From positions 36,231 to 100,230 of the forward strand of contig JAPONQ010000026.1 in the NCBI GenBank assembly GCA_026713865.1: a stretch of DNA of 64,000 nt, written 5' to 3'. Both the position numbers and the translations under genes were made by a program. The notes under the pieces are model-generated. The model had not been told where the DNA came from. It ran no database searches and saw only the letters and a program-made list of their open reading frames with translations. Source of the DNA: Chloroflexota bacterium. Its GTDB lineage: Bacteria > Chloroflexota > Dehalococcoidia > UBA2979. Below are positions 18,731 to 27,463 of the stretch, piece after piece (positions within the stretch are counted from its first letter, which is position 1; every line of letters starts with the position of its first letter).

Positions 18731-20020
18731 GTGCTTCGTCGCCTCCTGCCCGGCGTCTATGAGGGCTGGATCGTCGCCGGCACCGCCGGTCTGCTCTCGA
18801 TGACGGTGGCGGCCGTCTTCTTCTACGGATTCGGGACGCTGTTCAATCCGATCCGCGAGGAGTTCGGCTGGAGCGCCGCGACGACCGCGCTTGCGTTCTC
18901 GCTGCGCGCCGAGGCGCAGGGGGCGGCGGCACCGCTCGTGGGGACGGCGATCGATCGCCTGGGGCCGCGCCGCGTGCTCGTCGTCGGCGTCGTGGTCTCG
19001 GCGGCGGGCGTGCTGCTGCTCTCGCTCATGCAGGCGCTCTGGCAGTTCTACGCCACGATGCTCGTGCTCTCGGTGGGAATGGGCGCGGTCGGGGGCCAGG
19101 TCGGGATTACCGCCACCGCAACCTGGTTTCGCAGACGGCGGGCTCGGGCGATCGGCCTCGTGATCCTCGGCCCGGGCTTCGCCGGACTCTTCGTCGCCGG
19201 CGTCGGTGCGCTCGTCGAGGGGCTCGGGTGGCGTGCTGCTCTGCGCGTGCTCTGCGCGATCTTCGTCGTCGTCGGCGTCTTTGCCGCGCTCCACGTGCGC
19301 TCCCGGCCGCGCCTTCACCCGCAGCCCCTCGACGGCCTCTCCGACGCAGAGGGTGGCGAGGAGGCCGGCGCCGTGGGAGTCGAGTGGGGAATGCCCCTCA
19401 GGGAGGCCTGGCGCACGCGTGCCTTCCTCTTCACCTCCTTCGGACAGGGAGCGGCGTTCTTTGCCTCGACGGCGGTGATCGTGCATCAGATCCCCTACCT
19501 CGAGTCGCTCGGCATCGCTCCGGCGGTGGCCGCCGCCTCCGTGGCCGCCTTTACGCTCGGATCGATAGGCGGGCGCGTCGGATTCGCGCTGATCGCCGAT
19601 CGCTACGAGAAGCGCATCCTGCTCGCCATCGCCTGCGCCGTCGTGGTCGCGGGGATGCCGCTGCTCGCCGCCGCCGAGGGACTCTGGCAGGCGTCAGCCG
19701 CCATCGGCATCGTCGGCGCGGGTGTGGGCGGAACGCTCCCGACGCGGCCGGCGCTGCTCGCCGACTACTTCGGTACGCGGCACTTCGGTGCCATCCTCGG
19801 GCTGGGGATGACGCTGCTCACGCTCGGCGCCGTGGTGAGCCCCTGGATGGTCGGATGGCTCGTCGACCGCACCGGCGAGTACACGCTGGGATGGGTCGTG
19901 TGCGGGCTGGTCGCGACGCTGTCGGTGCCGTTGATGCTCTTCGCGACACCCCCGGACGCCCGGGGCCATCGCCGGGCCGTGTCAGGGGGCGGCGCCGCCC
20001 CGGGGGGTCCCGGGCGCTGA
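18731..20020 (+). CDS. MFS transporter, organic-acid type
   Basis: The protein has 429 aa and about 12 membrane segments in two six-helix halves. The loop between helices 2 and 3 reads AIDRLGPRRV, the MFS motif, and the second half has GGRVGFALIADRYEKR. The pattern resembles oxalate/formate antiporter-like and monocarboxylate carriers. It starts with GTG 12 bases after the hydratase stop, so it probably takes up or exports an acid handled by the preceding enzymes. It ends ten bases before the opposing LLM gene. Confidence 0.87.
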   Translation: MLRRLLPGVYEGWIVAGTAGLLSMTVAAVFFYGFGTLFNPIREEFGWSAATTALAFSLRAEAQGAAAPLVGTAIDRLGPRRVLVVGVVVSAAGVLLLSLMQALWQFYATMLVLSVGMGAVGGQVGITATATWFRRRRARAIGLVILGPGFAGLFVAGVGALVEGLGWRAALRVLCAIFVVVGVFAALHVRSRPRLHPQPLDGLSDAEGGEEAGAVGVEWGMPLREAWRTRAFLFTSFGQGAAFFASTAVIVHQIPYLESLGIAPAVAAASVAAFTLGSIGGRVGFALIADRYEKRILLAIACAVVVAGMPLLAAAEGLWQASAAIGIVGAGVGGTLPTRPALLADYFGTRHFGAILGLGMTLLTLGAVVSPWMVGWLVDRTGEYTLGWVVCGLVATLSVPLMLFATPPDARGHRRAVSGGGAAPGGPGR

Positions 20021-20030
20021 TGACGCTTCG

Positions 20031-21137
20031 CTATCCTGCCCCGCCTGCCCCGCCTGCCCCGCCTGCCCCGCCCGCCCCGCCCGCCGCGAGCGGCGCGAAG
20101 GCGTCGATCGCGCGGTAGAGGTCCTCCTCGCTCTCGCGGGTTCGGCGCTCGCGCTCCTCCGGCGCCGCGTACGAATCGTGGAGGGGGTAGAGGAGCAGCG
20201 TGTCGGCCCGCCCCTGGAAGCGCTCGCGTGCCATCGCCCGGAGCTCGGCCGGCGTCCCGATCAGACAGACCTCCTCGGCCATGGCGTCGCTCACGATCGC
20301 CTCCATCTCCGATCCGTCGATCGGTGTGCGGGAGGCCTGGGCCCGTTCCCACCCCCCCCGGATGGCGTCGCGCTCGCGCGACCAGCCGTGCAGCTCCATG
20401 AAGCCGCCGTAGGCGCGCGTGGAGTAGTAGTTCGCGAGGTTGCGCTTCGCCCGGCGGTAGCCCTCCTCGCGCGTCGCCCCGTCGCCGACGACCCACACCA
20501 TCGGCATCGCGCAGAGTTCGAACTCCCGCCGCCGCCGGCCGGCTCTCTCCAGGCCACGCGCGACCTCCGGCAGCACGACCTCCTCCATCCACCGCACGCT
20601 GTAGATGGGATGCCCGACGAGGCCGTCCGCCACCTCTCCCGCGACGCGCAGGTTCAGGCGGTTCACACCGGAGAAGTGGATGGGAGGCGCCGGGACCGCA
20701 CGATGCCGCGCCCGCAGGCTGAAGCCGCCCGGGGGATCGGCGCTGTAGAACTCCCCCTCGTAGCGGCCCTCCGTCATCAGCGCGCGGATTGCCCGGATCA
20801 TGTCGCGCGCCCGCGCTGCCGGCCGGGGGAGGTCGACCCCGGCCATCCGGCGCACCTGGCCCTTTGTCTGCGAGCCCAGGCCGAGCACGAAGCGGCCGCC
20901 CGACATCTCCTGCAGGGCGATCGCGGTGGAGGCGTGGAGGTACGGCGTGCCCTGGAACATGGGGATGATCCCGGTTCCGACGCGGATGCGCTCGGTCGCG
21001 TCGATCACGCGCATCGCACCGATGTAGAAGCCGCCGGTGGGGAAGAAGGCCGAGTCGAGACCGGCCCGCTCGGCGGCGCGCGCCAGCGGCACCATCTCCT
21101 GCGGCCGCGTCCCGACGATCTGTATCCCGATGCGCAT
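20031..21137 (-). CDS. LLM-class flavin/F420-dependent oxidoreductase with Gly-Ala repeat tail
   Basis: The protein has 368 aa and is a clear paralogue of the gene at 16488. Shared features are MRIGIQIVG, ATERIRVGTGIIPMFQGTPYLHAS, GRFVLGLGSQTKGQVR, IHFSGVNRLNLRVAGEVADGL and EEVCLIGTPAELRAMARERF. Its C-terminus ends in a Gly-Gly-Ala repeat encoded by a 9-bp tandem repeat just before the stop, absent from the paralogue. The start ATG 21137 follows GGAG-type purines. It lies downstream of the acyl-CoA dehydrogenase on the same strand (50-base gap), so both may act on one acyl-CoA or acid. Confidence 0.89.
   Translation of the reverse strand: MRIGIQIVGTRPQEMVPLARAAERAGLDSAFFPTGGFYIGAMRVIDATERIRVGTGIIPMFQGTPYLHASTAIALQEMSGGRFVLGLGSQTKGQVRRMAGVDLPRPAARARDMIRAIRALMTEGRYEGEFYSADPPGGFSLRARHRAVPAPPIHFSGVNRLNLRVAGEVADGLVGHPIYSVRWMEEVVLPEVARGLERAGRRRREFELCAMPMVWVVGDGATREEGYRRAKRNLANYYSTRAYGGFMELHGWSRERDAIRGGWERAQASRTPIDGSEMEAIVSDAMAEEVCLIGTPAELRAMARERFQGRADTLLLYPLHDSYAAPEERERRTRESEEDLYRAIDAFAPLAAGGAGGAGGAGGAGGAG
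20036..20080. repeat. 9-bp tandem repeat (CTGCCCCGC) at LLM 3' end
   Basis: Four exact copies of CTGCCCCGC and one variant (CCGCCCCGC) run head to tail. On the minus strand they encode the Gly-Gly-Ala tail of the LLM protein. Copy number could vary by slippage without shifting frame. Confidence 0.85.
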
Positions 21138-21187
21138 CCGAGCGCGCTCCTCTCGCGCCCGAGGCGCGGATCCGACCGCGGCCGCGC

Positions 21188-22414
21188 CTACCCGCGGGGC
21201 AGGCCCAGGCCGCGGGTCGCGATCACGTTGCGCTGGATCTCCGAGCTCCCGGCCCCGATGGTGGCGGGGATGCTGCGCACGTAGTCATGAGTGAAGGCCG
21301 CCTCCATCGGCGAGAGCGGGTCCTCGGGGTCCCACAGGTTCGCGTAGAGCCCGAAGACCTTGATCCCGGTACGGTCCATCCGCTGCCCCGCCTCCGATCC
21401 AAACATCTTGGCGACCGAGGCCTCGTAGTTGGGGACGCCCCCGCTCGCCTGGATCGTCACGATGCGCAGGGAGAAGCCGAGCATGACCTCGGCCTCGACG
21501 GCCCGCTCGGCCAGCTCCTGCCGCACGGAGTCGAGCTCGCTCAGGCGCGCACGCGGCCGACCCGCGCCGGTCGCGTGCGCGGCGAGCCGCGTGATCCGCC
21601 GGCGGAGCTCGATGGCGCCGGTGACGTTGGAGCGCTCGTTGTCCAGGAGCGTCATCGCCACGTACCAGCCGCGGTTCTCTTCGCCGACGATCTGGTCCGC
21701 CGGCACGCGCACGTTCTCGAAGAAGGTCTCGTTGATGTGATGGCCCCAGGCCGCGTCGATGAGCGGGCGCACCGAGACGCCGGGCGCCTGCATCGAGGTC
21801 AGGAGGAGCGAGATGCCGCGGTGCTTCGGGGCCTCCGGGTCGGTTCTCACCAGGAGCGCGATCCACGACGCGTAATGGCCGAAGGACGTCCAGATCTTCT
21901 GTCCGTTCACGACGTACTCGTCGCCGTCGCGCACCGCGCGCGTCGTGAGGGAGGCGAGGTCGGATCCCGCACCCGGCTCGGAGAAGCCCTGTGACCAGAC
22001 TCCCTCGCCGCGCAGGATTGAGGGAAGGAATCGGCGCTTCTGCTCCTCGGTCCCGTGCACGATCAGGGTGGGACCCAGCATCGAGATGCCGACGTTGCTC
22101 CCTACCGGTGGCGCGCCGCCGGCCGCCATCTCGGCCTTGAGGATGTACTGCTCCATCGGCGAGAGGCCGCCGCCCCCGTACTCGGCGGGCCAGTGGGCCG
22201 CCACCCAGCCCCGGCGCGCGACGGCGTCGAACCACGCGTTCGCGGCCTCGCGCCGGACGGAGTCGCCGGAGGTGGAGTCCGTCTGCCACGGAAACGAGTC
22301 CTCGCGGAGGTCGTGCGCCGACCGCTCTTGGTAGAAGTCGGGGAGCTCCTCCTCGATCAGGCGGCGGACCTCGGTGCGGAAGCTTCCCTGCTCGGCGGTA
22401 TCGTCCCAGTCCAT
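21188..22414 (-). CDS. Acyl-CoA dehydrogenase family protein
   Basis: The protein has 408 aa. The N-terminal helices carry GWVAAHWPAEYGGGGLSPMEQ. The central barrel has GVWSQGFSEPGAGSDLAS and VNGQKIWTSFGHYASW, and the C-terminal bundle has MFGSEAGQ and IGAGSSEIQRNVIATRGLGLP. FAD-dependent alpha,beta-dehydrogenation of an acyl-CoA is expected. At the site of the medium-chain catalytic Glu (Y-E-G-T in the classic enzymes) this protein reads G-A-G-S, so the base must come from elsewhere or from a partner, as in some heteromeric FadE proteins. It is divergent from a crotonase gene at 22564. Confidence 0.9.
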   Translation of the reverse strand: MDWDDTAEQGSFRTEVRRLIEEELPDFYQERSAHDLREDSFPWQTDSTSGDSVRREAANAWFDAVARRGWVAAHWPAEYGGGGLSPMEQYILKAEMAAGGAPPVGSNVGISMLGPTLIVHGTEEQKRRFLPSILRGEGVWSQGFSEPGAGSDLASLTTRAVRDGDEYVVNGQKIWTSFGHYASWIALLVRTDPEAPKHRGISLLLTSMQAPGVSVRPLIDAAWGHHINETFFENVRVPADQIVGEENRGWYVAMTLLDNERSNVTGAIELRRRITRLAAHATGAGRPRARLSELDSVRQELAERAVEAEVMLGFSLRIVTIQASGGVPNYEASVAKMFGSEAGQRMDRTGIKVFGLYANLWDPEDPLSPMEAAFTHDYVRSIPATIGAGSSEIQRNVIATRGLGLPRG

Positions 22415-22563
22415 CTCTCGCTCCCGGGTGTCGCGTCGCGGTGCCGCGGCGCCGGCCGGCGCCGTCCCGCGCCCACGCGGGAATATAACGTGCGACGAAG
22501 GTCCCGGTCGCCGGGGGCGGTCCGGGGATCTACGCTGGGGGCCCGGGGCGGATCGCCAGGAGG

Positions 22564-23352
22564 ATGCCCGTGGCCTACGAGTTCGCGATCTACGAGAAGC
22601 GACCCGACAAGCACCTTGCCGTGATCACGATGAACCGGCCCGAGGTGATGAATGCCCTCCACCTGCCGGCCACGCTCGAGCTCACCGCGATATGGGACGA
22701 CTTCGCCGCCGATCCCGACCTCTGGGTCGCGATCCTCACCGGAGCGGGCGAGCGCGCGTTCTCGGCGGGAAACGACCTGAAGTACCGGCCCGCCCCCGAC
22801 GATCCGCCGCGCCCGCCGACGGGGTGGGGAGGGCTCCTGACGCGCTTCGATCTCTACAAGCCGACGATCGCGGCCATCAATGGCTGGGCGATGGGCGGGG
22901 GTCTTGAGATCGCGCTCGCCTGCGACATCATCGTCGCCGCGGAGACGGCACGGCTGGGCATGCCGGAGGTGCGCGTCGGCGGCGCTCCCAGCGAGAGCGG
23001 CGGCGCGCACCGGCTGCCGCGCCAGATCCCCTCGCGCATCGCGATGGCGATGCTGCTCACCGGGCGCCCGATCGCGGCCGCCGAGGCGTACCGCGTCGGT
23101 CTCGTCAACGAGGTCGTGCCGGCCGACCAGCTGATGGCGGCGGCGGAGCGCTGGGCGGCCGCGATCGCGGAGGCGTCACCGCTCGCCGTGCGCGCGGTCA
23201 AGGAGGCTGCACTCTCGGGCGCGGACCTGCCCCTGGAGACGGCCATGGCGGTCGATTACCCGGGGATCGACAGGTTGCGCGAGTCGATCGACCGCGAGGA
23301 GGGGCGGAGGGCCTTCCGCGAGAAGCGCGAGCCGCAGTGGTCGGGAAGGTAG
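22564..23352 (+). CDS. Enoyl-CoA hydratase/isomerase family protein
   Basis: The protein has 262 aa in the crotonase fold with ITMNRPEVMNAL, the oxyanion-hole segment FSAGNDLKY and NGWAMGGGLEIALACD. The first catalytic Glu is kept in MPEVRVG. The second, in the usual A-M-E-M context, is Ala (RIAMAMLLTG), and an unusual SESGGAH replaces the glycine-rich loop. Hydration as in classic ECH is therefore uncertain; isomerase or other crotonase chemistry is possible. AGGAGG is almost directly before ATG 22564. A TACGCT hexamer at 22531 could be its -10. The CaiB fusion follows on the same strand. Confidence 0.87.
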   Translation: MPVAYEFAIYEKRPDKHLAVITMNRPEVMNALHLPATLELTAIWDDFAADPDLWVAILTGAGERAFSAGNDLKYRPAPDDPPRPPTGWGGLLTRFDLYKPTIAAINGWAMGGGLEIALACDIIVAAETARLGMPEVRVGGAPSESGGAHRLPRQIPSRIAMAMLLTGRPIAAAEAYRVGLVNEVVPADQLMAAAERWAAAIAEASPLAVRAVKEAALSGADLPLETAMAVDYPGIDRLRESIDREEGRRAFREKREPQWSGR

Positions 23353-23412
23353 CCGGCGCGTCGGTGCGGTGCGTCGGATATCATTCGTTCCCCACGGTGG
23401 GGAGGGGGTGAC

Positions 23413-25860
23413 GTGTCGCTGCTGGGCGGCCTTCGCGTCATCGACCTGTCGAGCGGGCAGGCCGGCGGGATCGCCACGATGGTGCTGGCCGACTTCGGCG
23501 CCGACGTCATCAAGGTCGAGCGCCCGGGCGGCGACCCGACACGTCGGGAGCCGGCCGCCCCGATGTGGCTGCGCGGCAAGCGCAGCATCGTGCTCGACCT
23601 CGACGAGGCGCCGGCGCGCAAGCGCCTCGCCGATCTCGCCGCCTCCGCCGACGTCGTGCTCGCGAGCTATCGTCCCGGCGTCGCCGCGCGCCTCGGCGCG
23701 GATTACGAGACGCTCGGCACCGGCAACCCCTCTCTCATCTACTGCTCAATCACCGGCTTCGATCCGACCGGGCCCTACGCGCGATACCGCGGCTACGAGT
23801 CGGTGGTCGCGGCGAAGAGCGGCCGCATGCTGATGTTCGAGGGGCAGGTCGACCGCGATGGCCCGGCGTATGCCTCCGTCCCCGTCGGGACGCACGTGGC
23901 GGCCCAGTCGGCGATCACCGCGGTGATGGCGGCACTCCTGGCCCGGGAGCGGGACGGGAGCGGGCAGCTGGTGGAGACCAGCCTGCTGCGCGGCATGGTC
24001 CCGTTCGAGATGGCGGGGTTGCTCTACTGGCAGCTCCACCGCCGGGATCCGGACTCCTTCCCCGCCCTCGGCGGGAGGACGTTCGGAGGCCCGCCGCGCG
24101 TCGGCTTTGATCCGTACCCGGCGCGCGACGGTACGTGGCTGCAGTTCGCGTGCATCGTCGAGCACCTCTTCGACTCGCTGATCGCCGCGCTCGGCCTGAC
24201 CGAGGAGCGCCGCCGGCTCGGCCTCGGCGGCGCACCGGCGGATCTCGACGCCGGGCGGCTCGAGCGGCTGCGCGAGCTCGTCGCGGCACGCATCGCCGAG
24301 CGTGACGCCGGCGACTGGATGAAGCTCTTCGTCGCGGACGGGAACGTCGCGGCCGATCCCTGGCTGACCACGCAGGAGGCCCTCGATCACCCGCAGATCG
24401 TGCATAACGGGGAGGTGGTCACGCTCCGCTCGCCCCGGCTGGGAGAGACGCGGCAGCTCGGCCCCCTCGCGTCCATGCCGGCGACTCCCGCCGCCCCCGC
24501 CGCGTGGCACGCGCTCCCCGGCGAGCACCAGGACGCGGACTGGCGGGAGCGGCCGCCGGCCGCCCCCCGCGCCCCGGCCGTGCAGGCCCGCTCTGCCCCG
24601 CCCCTGGACGGGGTGACGGTGCTGGAGTTCGCCTCGGTCGTCGCCGTGCCCTTCGCCACGACGGTGCTCGCCGATCTCGGTGCGCGCGTGATCAAGGTCG
24701 AGCCGGTGGAGGGCGACAGTTTCCGGGCGAGCGGGAGTCCCGGTGCCGGGAGCTCGCGGGGGCTCGGCTCGCTCAAGACGACCGCCGGCAAGGAGAGCAT
24801 CTGCGTGAACCTGAAGTCACCGGAGGGGCGGCAGATAGTTGCCGGCCTCGTGGAGCTCGCGGATGTGCTCGTGCACAATTTCCGCCCCGGTGCCCCCGAG
24901 CGCCTCGGCATCGGCTACGAGCAGCTGGCGTCCCGGCATCCGCGTCTCATCTATCTCTCGGCGATGGGCTACGGGACGGACGGTCCCCATGCGCACCGTC
25001 CCACGGCTCATCCCGGACCGGGGGCACTCCTCGGGGGTGCGCACGCGCAGGCCGGAGGTCGCCTCCCGGCGCCGCGGGATCTCGAGGAGCTGCGCCTGGC
25101 CAACGGGCGGCTGATGCAGGCGAACGAGTTCAGCCCGGACCTCAACGCGGGCGCCGTCGTGGCATCGGCGGCGCTGCTCGGGCTCTACGGGCTCAGGACG
25201 CGCGGGGTCGGGCAGCACATCCGCGTGACGATGCTCGGCGCCAACGCCTACGCCAATGCCGATGACTTCGTCTCCTACGCCGGGAAGGCGCCTCGCCCGT
25301 TGCCCGATCCCGAGCTGCTCGGCCTCTCGGCCCTGCACCGCCTCTACCGAAGCGGCGGGACGCGCGAGGAGGGAGGTGCGTGGCTCTTCCTCGCCTGTCC
25401 GACGGAAGGCGAGTGGCAGGCGCTCGCCAGCACTCCCGGCTTCGAGCACATCGCCTCCGATCCGCGCTTTGCGAGCGCGGAAGACCGCCGGCGGCACGAC
25501 GGGGACCTCGCCGTCGCGCTGGCCGCCGTCTTCGCGACGAGGAGCGCGGAGGAGTGGGAGGCGGAGCTGTGCGGGCGCGACGTGGCCTGCGTGCGCGCGG
25601 ACGGTGGCACGCCGGGTCTCTTCTGGGAGAGCGACACGCATGTCGGCGCCGCCGGACTGACCGTGGAGGCGAGGCACCCGCGCTGGGGACGGTACCGCCG
25701 CTACCCTCCGCTCCAGCACCTCGCCCGCACCCCGGAGCGGCCTCGGGGAGGCGTTCTGGGCGGCCAGCACGCCCGGGCGCTGCTCCGTGAACTCGGGTGG
25801 GAGTCCGGCGCCGTCGACGCGCTCTTCGACCGGGGCGTCGTCACCGAACTCGACCGCTAG
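23413..25860 (+). CDS. Tandem CaiB-CaiB family III CoA-transferase fusion
   Basis: The protein has 815 aa with two full family III CoA-transferase modules in one chain (about 1-380 and 395-815). Module 1 begins GGLRVIDLSSGQAGG with DFGADVIKVERPGGDP. Module 2 begins LDGVTVLEFASVVAVPFA with DLGARVIKVEPVEGDSF. The nucleophile region of module 1 reads YRGYESVVAAKSG (Glu rather than Asp), and module 2 has no obvious Asp near HRPTAHPGPG. The fusion may be a covalent version of the A/B pairs found elsewhere in the window. GTG 23413 has GGAGGGGG upstream. It follows the crotonase by 60 bases. Confidence 0.87.
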   Translation: MSLLGGLRVIDLSSGQAGGIATMVLADFGADVIKVERPGGDPTRREPAAPMWLRGKRSIVLDLDEAPARKRLADLAASADVVLASYRPGVAARLGADYETLGTGNPSLIYCSITGFDPTGPYARYRGYESVVAAKSGRMLMFEGQVDRDGPAYASVPVGTHVAAQSAITAVMAALLARERDGSGQLVETSLLRGMVPFEMAGLLYWQLHRRDPDSFPALGGRTFGGPPRVGFDPYPARDGTWLQFACIVEHLFDSLIAALGLTEERRRLGLGGAPADLDAGRLERLRELVAARIAERDAGDWMKLFVADGNVAADPWLTTQEALDHPQIVHNGEVVTLRSPRLGETRQLGPLASMPATPAAPAAWHALPGEHQDADWRERPPAAPRAPAVQARSAPPLDGVTVLEFASVVAVPFATTVLADLGARVIKVEPVEGDSFRASGSPGAGSSRGLGSLKTTAGKESICVNLKSPEGRQIVAGLVELADVLVHNFRPGAPERLGIGYEQLASRHPRLIYLSAMGYGTDGPHAHRPTAHPGPGALLGGAHAQAGGRLPAPRDLEELRLANGRLMQANEFSPDLNAGAVVASAALLGLYGLRTRGVGQHIRVTMLGANAYANADDFVSYAGKAPRPLPDPELLGLSALHRLYRSGGTREEGGAWLFLACPTEGEWQALASTPGFEHIASDPRFASAEDRRRHDGDLAVALAAVFATRSAEEWEAELCGRDVACVRADGGTPGLFWESDTHVGAAGLTVEARHPRWGRYRRYPPLQHLARTPERPRGGVLGGQHARALLRELGWESGAVDALFDRGVVTELDR

Positions 25861-25879
25861 GCCGGCCCGCGGGATCCGC

Positions 25880-27403
25880 TCAGGCGCCGAGGACGGCGCG
25901 CGTGCCCGACCAGATGGCGGCGCGTGTCCCGAGACACTCGGCGCCGCGGCCCCACGGGCTCAGACGCGTGTCGAAGGCCATGCCGGTCTCGACCTCGGCC
26001 ACGTGGACGCACGGAGCGAACTCGAGCAGCTCCCGCTGCACGTCGAGGTAGGCGCGCGGCTGCTGCTCGGCGGGCGCCCCGCGTACCTCCTTCAGGCGCT
26101 CGGTCCAGCGGCGATCGCGGAACCAGAGTGGATCGCGCAGGCCGGCCGGGGAATCGTAGTCGTGGCCGAGTTCATACGCCGGCTCGTTGACTGCGTGGCT
26201 GCACTCGTTCTTGAACCACATCGGCGCTGCGACGGTGTCGGGCGGCGGGCGGAGCAGCCTCACCTCGGCGTTCACGCCGACGGCCGCGAGCGCCGGCCGC
26301 ACGACCTCGGCGAATCGCAGTGACTCCGGCGTCGGGTCGATGTAGAGCTCGGTCTCGACGCCCTGGGGATAGCCGCTCGCGGCGACGAGGCGCCTCGCCG
26401 CGTGCCCGTCGGTCTCGTAGCGCCCGAGGCCCGCAGCGTGGTGGAGGGTCGAGCTGCTCACCGGGCCGTAGCTGCGACGACCGTGCCCGCCGTAGACGTC
26501 GCGCAGGATCCGCTCGTAGGGGAGCGCGAACCGCACGGCCTGCCGGAGCCGCTGGTCGTCGAAGGGCGGCTCGCGGAAGTTGAACTCCAGCGTGGAGTGG
26601 TTGTAGCGAACGCGCCGGAGCTCCACTCCCGGCCGCCCCGAGAAGCGCGCCAGCTCCTCGGGGTAGAGCCCGAACAGGGCGTTGACGTCGCCACTCTCGA
26701 AGAGCGCGAGCGCCTGCTCGCGGCTCTCGACGCCGACCTGTGCGATGGCGTCGAGTCCGGGTCGTCCCGCCCAGTAGTCCTCGTGGGCGCGGAGCTCGAC
26801 TACTCCCTCCGCCTGCGCCGCGAGGACGAAGGCACCGAAGCCGGCTGCGTGCCGCTCGATCCAGCCACGGGCCCAGGGATCCTCGTCGGAGGCGTGCCGT
26901 CGCGCCTCCTCGGCGTCCACCACCAGGTTGGAGGGGAAGACGAGGTAGGAGGCGAACTGGGGGTTGGGGCGGGCGAGATGGAAGTCGACCGTGTAGCGGT
27001 CCGCGGCGACGATCGCCTCGGGGCCGGGCAGCCCGCCGATGCGCCGCAACCTCCATCGCCCCAGCGCCCGGAGCTCGAGGGAGCGCGCGAGGCCCCAGCG
27101 CACATCCTCCGAGGTGAGCTCGTTCCCGGCAGCGCTCCGCACGCCGCGTCGGATCGAGAGGCGCCAGCGGAGCGCGTCCGGGGAGCCCTCCCAGCGCGTC
27201 GCCAGCCGCGGCTCCGGATCGCCGGGGAGAGGGCTCCAGACACCGTCCGCGTCGGTCCCGATCCTCGGGAAGGCGAGCGGCTCCCACGTCAGGTGCTGCG
27301 TCGGGTTGTAGGTCACGCGGTGGGAGTCGTTGTCCCAGCCCTCGCCGGTGACGGGACGGGCGACGGGAAAGACCAGAGTCCGGGGCGACGGGGAGAGCGA
27401 CAT
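25880..27403 (-). CDS. SBP_bac_5 family solute-binding protein without signal peptide
   Basis: The protein has 507 aa in the dipeptide/oligopeptide-binding fold. Characteristic parts are LSIRRGVRSAAGNELTSEDVRWGLARSLE, YTVDFHLARPNPQF and a long C-terminal lobe. The N-terminus (MSLSPSPRTLVFPVARPVTG) has no hydrophobic export segment and no lipobox, although GGAGGAGG eight bases upstream supports ATG 27403. Either the protein stays in the cytosol or is exported by another route. No permease or ATPase is nearby. It is divergent from the CaiB pair at 27464, with only 60 bases between, and faces the CaiB fusion. Confidence 0.85.
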   Translation of the reverse strand: MSLSPSPRTLVFPVARPVTGEGWDNDSHRVTYNPTQHLTWEPLAFPRIGTDADGVWSPLPGDPEPRLATRWEGSPDALRWRLSIRRGVRSAAGNELTSEDVRWGLARSLELRALGRWRLRRIGGLPGPEAIVAADRYTVDFHLARPNPQFASYLVFPSNLVVDAEEARRHASDEDPWARGWIERHAAGFGAFVLAAQAEGVVELRAHEDYWAGRPGLDAIAQVGVESREQALALFESGDVNALFGLYPEELARFSGRPGVELRRVRYNHSTLEFNFREPPFDDQRLRQAVRFALPYERILRDVYGGHGRRSYGPVSSSTLHHAAGLGRYETDGHAARRLVAASGYPQGVETELYIDPTPESLRFAEVVRPALAAVGVNAEVRLLRPPPDTVAAPMWFKNECSHAVNEPAYELGHDYDSPAGLRDPLWFRDRRWTERLKEVRGAPAEQQPRAYLDVQRELLEFAPCVHVAEVETGMAFDTRLSPWGRGAECLGTRAAIWSGTRAVLGA

Positions 27404-27463
27404 GCCCGTTTCCTCCTCCGCGCGCCGGCGTCTCGACACGGTACAGTGCCGGGGGCGGTGCCG

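Noticed and set aside
17516..19486. 656-codon minus-strand frame
   Set aside because: Antisense to the hydratase and MFS genes; no recognisable domain and His/Arg/Glu-rich composition.
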